Assembly: GCA_035633755.1 (NCBI GenBank)
Contig: DASQEH010000111.1
Location: 1-11,224 of the forward strand
Source: DASQEH01 sp035633755
Lineage (GTDB): Bacteria > Actinomycetota > Actinomycetes > Propionibacteriales > Nocardioidaceae
Length of the DNA: 11,224 nt
Direction: 5' to 3'
Shown here: positions 8,911-11,224 of the stretch, in pieces
Numbering within the stretch: position 1 is the stretch's first letter
How the letters are laid out: each line of letters starts with the position of its first letter
Notes under the pieces: model-generated
Database searches by the model: none
Told to the model about the DNA's origin: nothing
What the model saw: only the letters and a program-made list of their open reading frames with translations
Position numbers and translations under genes: made by a program

Positions 8911-9567
8911 ATGTCCGAATTGCTGTCCGCTGCGCTCAGGCGTCCGTCGGATCAGGTGGCGCCATGGCTGCTCGGGCAGCGCATCTCCTCGGACAGCAAC
9001 GAAGGTCGGGTCACGATCGAGCTGACGGAGGTCGAGGCGTACGCCGGACTCGCTGATCCAGCCAGCCATGCGTTTCGTGGCCGGACACCGCGCACCGAGG
9101 TCATGTTCGGACCCGCCGGTCGCCTCTACCTCTACTTCACCTACGGCATGCACTGGTGTGCCAACGTCGTCACGGGTCGAGACGGTGAGGCCTCCGCAGT
9201 GCTTCTGCGGGCCGGCAAGGTGGTGGAGGGCGTCGAGCTCGCGTCACGGCGTCGTGGTGATCGAGCGGCGTACGTGGCTCTGGCGAGGGGTCCCGCCTGT
9301 CTGACCTCCGCGCTCGGGCTCGCACGTGAGCACAATGGCACCGATCTCCTCCAGGGTGGGTCAGTTCGCCTGGAGGCGTCGCAGCCTCGCCCGGTCACCG
9401 TGGCAACCGGGCCGCGGGTCGGGGTGAGCGCCGCTGCCGACGTCACCTGGCGTTTCTGGATCGCCGGCGACGAGACGGTATCGACCTACCGGCGATCCAA
9501 GCGAGCCGGGACGCCGGACGCACCGGCACTGAACCGGTCTCCTCCGCCCAGCGGTACGGCACACTAG
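8911..9567 (+). CDS. 3-methyladenine DNA glycosylase, AAG/MPG family
   Basis: This base-excision repair enzyme flips out and removes alkylated purines. The ATG at 8911 gives 218 residues, the usual bacterial size, beginning MSELLSAALRR, and lies seven bases after the argH stop. An in-frame GTG at 8860 would overlap argH by 44 bases and adds non-conserved residues, so I rejected it. EVEAY at 40-44 holds the catalytic Glu42. DPASHAFRG (49-57), then RTEVMFGPAG (61-70), YLYFTYGMHWCANVV (73-87), ARGPACLTSALGL and GPRVGVSAAAD follow in family order. The motif at 61-66 is normally R-N-x-x-M-F. Here residue 62 is Thr in place of the Asn that corresponds to human Asn169, a residue that guards against excising normal guanine. 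The Shine-Dalgarno is weak, so it is probably read as an extension of the arg transcript. Confidence 0.92.
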   Translation: MSELLSAALRRPSDQVAPWLLGQRISSDSNEGRVTIELTEVEAYAGLADPASHAFRGRTPRTEVMFGPAGRLYLYFTYGMHWCANVVTGRDGEASAVLLRAGKVVEGVELASRRRGDRAAYVALARGPACLTSALGLAREHNGTDLLQGGSVRLEASQPRPVTVATGPRVGVSAAADVTWRFWIAGDETVSTYRRSKRAGTPDAPALNRSPPPSGTAH

Positions 9568-9634
9568 GCGCGACAACGGAAGAGACCTCGAGCTGAGTCG
9601 GCCGCCGCGGGTGGGCGCCGACCACGGGGCAAAC

Positions 9635-9640
9635 GAAGGG
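9635..9640 (+). promoter_or_regulatory. Ribosome binding site of tyrS
   Basis: GAAGGG five bases before the ATG at 9646. I see no convincing promoter or attenuator in the 78-base gap 9568-9645. Confidence 0.5.
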
Positions 9641-9645
9641 CAGAC

Positions 9646-10935
9646 ATGGCGACCGAGCAGGTCATCGACGACCTGGAGTGGCGCGGGCTGATCGCGCATT
9701 CCACCGACATCGACGCGCTGCGCGCCGAGATGGCGCGCGGCCCGATCGCTGTCTACTGCGGCTTCGATCCCACGGCCCCCAGCCTGCACATGGGCAACCT
9801 CCTGCAGATCCTGACCTTGCGCCGACTGCAGGATGCCGGGCACCGGCCCTTCGGCGTGGTCGGGGGCGCCACTGGCATGATCGGTGACCCCAAGGAGGCG
9901 GGGGAGCGGAAGATGAACCCGGTCGACGTCGTCAAGGAGTGGACCGAGAACGTCCGAGGACAGCTGGAACGGTTCCTTTCCTTCGACGGCGCCAACGCTG
10001 CGACGGTCGTCAACAACTACGACTGGACAGCTGGGTTATCCACAGTCGACTTCCTCCGAGACATCGGCAAGCACTTTCCGGTCAACCGTATGCTGGCGCG
10101 CGACGTCGTGCGGTCGCGGCTGGAAGCGGGGATCTCCTACACGGAGTTCAGCTATGTGCTCCTGCAGTCCATGGACTACCTGAGTCTGTTCCGACAGCAC
10201 GGCGTGCGTCTGCAGACCGGCGGCAGCGACCAGTGGGGCAACATCACCGCCGGTGTCGAGCTCATCCGCAGGGTCGAAGGCCAGCGTGTTCACGCCTTGG
10301 CCACGCCACTTGTGACCAAGGCCGACGGGACCAAGTTCGGCAAGACGGAGTCGGGCGCCATCTGGCTGGACGCCTCGATGACCTCGCCCTACGCGTTCTA
10401 CCAGTTCTGGCTGAACAGCGACGACCGCGATGTGGTGTCCCTGCTCAAGTACTACTCCTTCCGTCGACGTGAAGAGATCGAGGCGCTCGAGGAGCAACTG
10501 GCCCGCGAACCGTTCCGCCGCAGCGCACAACGGGCCCTGGCGGACGACGTCACCACGCTCACCCACGGCGCGGAGGAGACGGCTCGGGTCAAGGCCGCTG
10601 CTGCTGCGCTGTTCGGATCCGGGGACCTGCGAGACCTGGCTCCGACCACCCTCGACGCGGCGCTGCGGGAGGCGCCGCACATCGAGGTCGCGGGCGCTCA
10701 GCAGCTCCCCACGTATGTGGATCTCCTCGCCGAGACTGGGCTCGTCGCCAGCAAGGGCGCCGCCCGGCGAGCGGTGTCCGAAGGCGGGGCGTACGCCAAC
10801 AACACGCGTATCTCCGACGTGGACGCTCGGCCGAACCAGCAGGATCTGCTGCCCGGCGGATGGCTCCTGCTCCGCCGGGGCAAGCGGCACCTGGCTGCGG
10901 TGCAGGTGCCCTCGGACCATTCCAGTGAGCGTTGA
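9646..10935 (+). CDS. tyrS: Tyrosyl-tRNA synthetase
   Basis: A class I aminoacyl-tRNA synthetase that charges tRNA-Tyr. The 429 residues match the bacterial TyrS length. YCGFDPTAPSLHMGNLL (37-53) contains the HIGH-type motif as HMGN. The tyrosine pocket includes GGSDQWGN (192-199). The KMSKS-type loop is KFGKT (230-234). A C-terminal S4 RNA-binding domain spans roughly 355-420, with LVASKGAARRAVSEGGAYANN as its core. It appears complete and intact. Codon 131 is TTA, the only in-frame TTA I found in the window, and forms part of a perfect DnaA-box sequence (10036-10044). It follows the glycosylase gene in the same direction and may share its transcript or use a promoter I cannot see. Confidence 0.96.
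   Translation: MATEQVIDDLEWRGLIAHSTDIDALRAEMARGPIAVYCGFDPTAPSLHMGNLLQILTLRRLQDAGHRPFGVVGGATGMIGDPKEAGERKMNPVDVVKEWTENVRGQLERFLSFDGANAATVVNNYDWTAGLSTVDFLRDIGKHFPVNRMLARDVVRSRLEAGISYTEFSYVLLQSMDYLSLFRQHGVRLQTGGSDQWGNITAGVELIRRVEGQRVHALATPLVTKADGTKFGKTESGAIWLDASMTSPYAFYQFWLNSDDRDVVSLLKYYSFRRREEIEALEEQLAREPFRRSAQRALADDVTTLTHGAEETARVKAAAAALFGSGDLRDLAPTTLDAALREAPHIEVAGAQQLPTYVDLLAETGLVASKGAARRAVSEGGAYANNTRISDVDARPNQQDLLPGGWLLLRRGKRHLAAVQVPSDHSSER
10036..10044 (+). other. Perfect DnaA-box sequence inside tyrS
   Basis: TTATCCACA is identical to the strongest DnaA binding site. It encodes Leu-Ser-Thr (residues 131-133 of TyrS) using the rare TTA codon. It is a single copy with no other box seen nearby, so this is not an origin. 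It may be a dispersed DnaA site or coincidence. Confidence 0.35.
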
Positions 10936-11025
10936 CTGGGACGTCCCGGGCACAGGCGGGTGACAGCGGCCTATCCCGGGGCGCTGCCGGAGGTTAGGAG
11001 TGACCCGCGCCACAGGCACTTGTGT

Positions 11026-11054
11026 TTGACTCGCAACGAGGCGCTGTCTACAGT
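11026..11054 (+). promoter_or_regulatory. Strong promoter P1 of a downstream, probably rRNA, operon
   Basis: TTGACT (-35, 11026-11031), a 17-base spacer and TACAGT (-10, 11049-11054) form a near-consensus vegetative promoter. Transcription should start around 11061-11062. It lies 91 bases after the tyrS stop, with no protein gene behind it inside the window. Confidence 0.65.
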
Positions 11055-11144
11055 TCTCTGTGCCTGCTCGAGCTGCCCCGGCGACCCGGACCTCCGTGTG
11101 TCGACGAGACAGCGAACAGGGTCCGGCAAGCTCGCCGCACGACG

Positions 11145-11173
11145 TTGATCGCCTCGTGAACCCGCTGTACGAT
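11145..11173 (+). promoter_or_regulatory. Promoter P2 of the downstream operon
   Basis: TTGATC (-35, 11145-11150), again a 17-base spacer, and TACGAT (-10, 11168-11173). It sits 119 bases downstream of P1 on the same strand. The predicted start is near 11180. Confidence 0.65.
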
Positions 11174-11197
11174 GGGGTTTCGGGCCGGAAGACGAAG

Positions 11198-11224
11198 TTG
11201 ACGGCCTCCTTGAGAACCGGTAAG
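11198..11224 (+). promoter_or_regulatory. Promoter P3, cut by the window end
   Basis: TTGACG (-35, 11198-11203) is followed by 17 bases and then TAAG (11221-11224), where the sequence stops. These four bases are the beginning of an expected -10 of the form TAAGNT, a variant seen in actinobacterial rRNA promoters. Only the next two bases can confirm it. Confidence 0.5.

Noticed and set aside
10936..10949. Palindrome around GGGACGTCCC just after the tyrS stop
   Set aside because: It is loop-less with no T-run; a terminator cannot be supported, and no protein is known to me that binds it.

Overview
This window comes from a high-GC Gram-positive bacterium (Actinomycetota). Third codon positions are overwhelmingly G or C, the 3' end of pheT sits directly before the arginine genes, and the order argC-J-B-D-F-R-G-H with argF and argR inside is the arrangement known from mycobacteria and related actinobacteria. 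I cannot name a genus with confidence; a propionibacterial or nocardioid relative would fit, but that is only an impression.

Layout. Positions 1-84 hold the last 27 codons of pheT. Positions 85-325 are a short intergenic region. It contains what looks like a decayed C-terminal scrap of a DUF2339-type membrane protein on the minus strand, then the arginine control region: a -35/-10 promoter with an ideal 17-base spacer, overlapped by two ARG-box-like sites. The ATG of argC lies where transcription should begin, so argC is probably translated from a leaderless mRNA. Positions 326-8903 are one tightly packed operon, argCJBDFRGH. After a 40-base argC-argJ gap, every junction is a 4-base stop/start overlap (five ATGA and one GTGA). 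Positions 8911-9567 encode a 3-methyladenine DNA glycosylase and 9646-10935 encode tyrosyl-tRNA synthetase. The last 289 bases hold no protein gene. They hold a tandem set of strong vegetative-type promoters, the third cut by the window edge, which most likely drives an rRNA operon just beyond the end.

How it works together. ArgJ, ArgB, ArgC and ArgD carry out the acetylated steps from glutamate to ornithine, with ArgJ recycling the acetyl group. ArgF, ArgG and ArgH then convert ornithine to arginine. ArgR senses arginine and should repress the operon at the two boxes before argC. ArgB carries the N-terminal helix and C-terminal signature of arginine-inhibited kinases, so control is likely at both the transcript and the enzyme level.

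I found no undescribed defence, mobile or secretion system. The points most worth checking are the leaderless, operator-overlapped argC promoter, the DUF2339 remnant, the Asn-to-Thr change in the active-site motif of the DNA glycosylase, a lone TTA codon inside a perfect DnaA-box sequence in tyrS, and the tandem promoters at the right edge.
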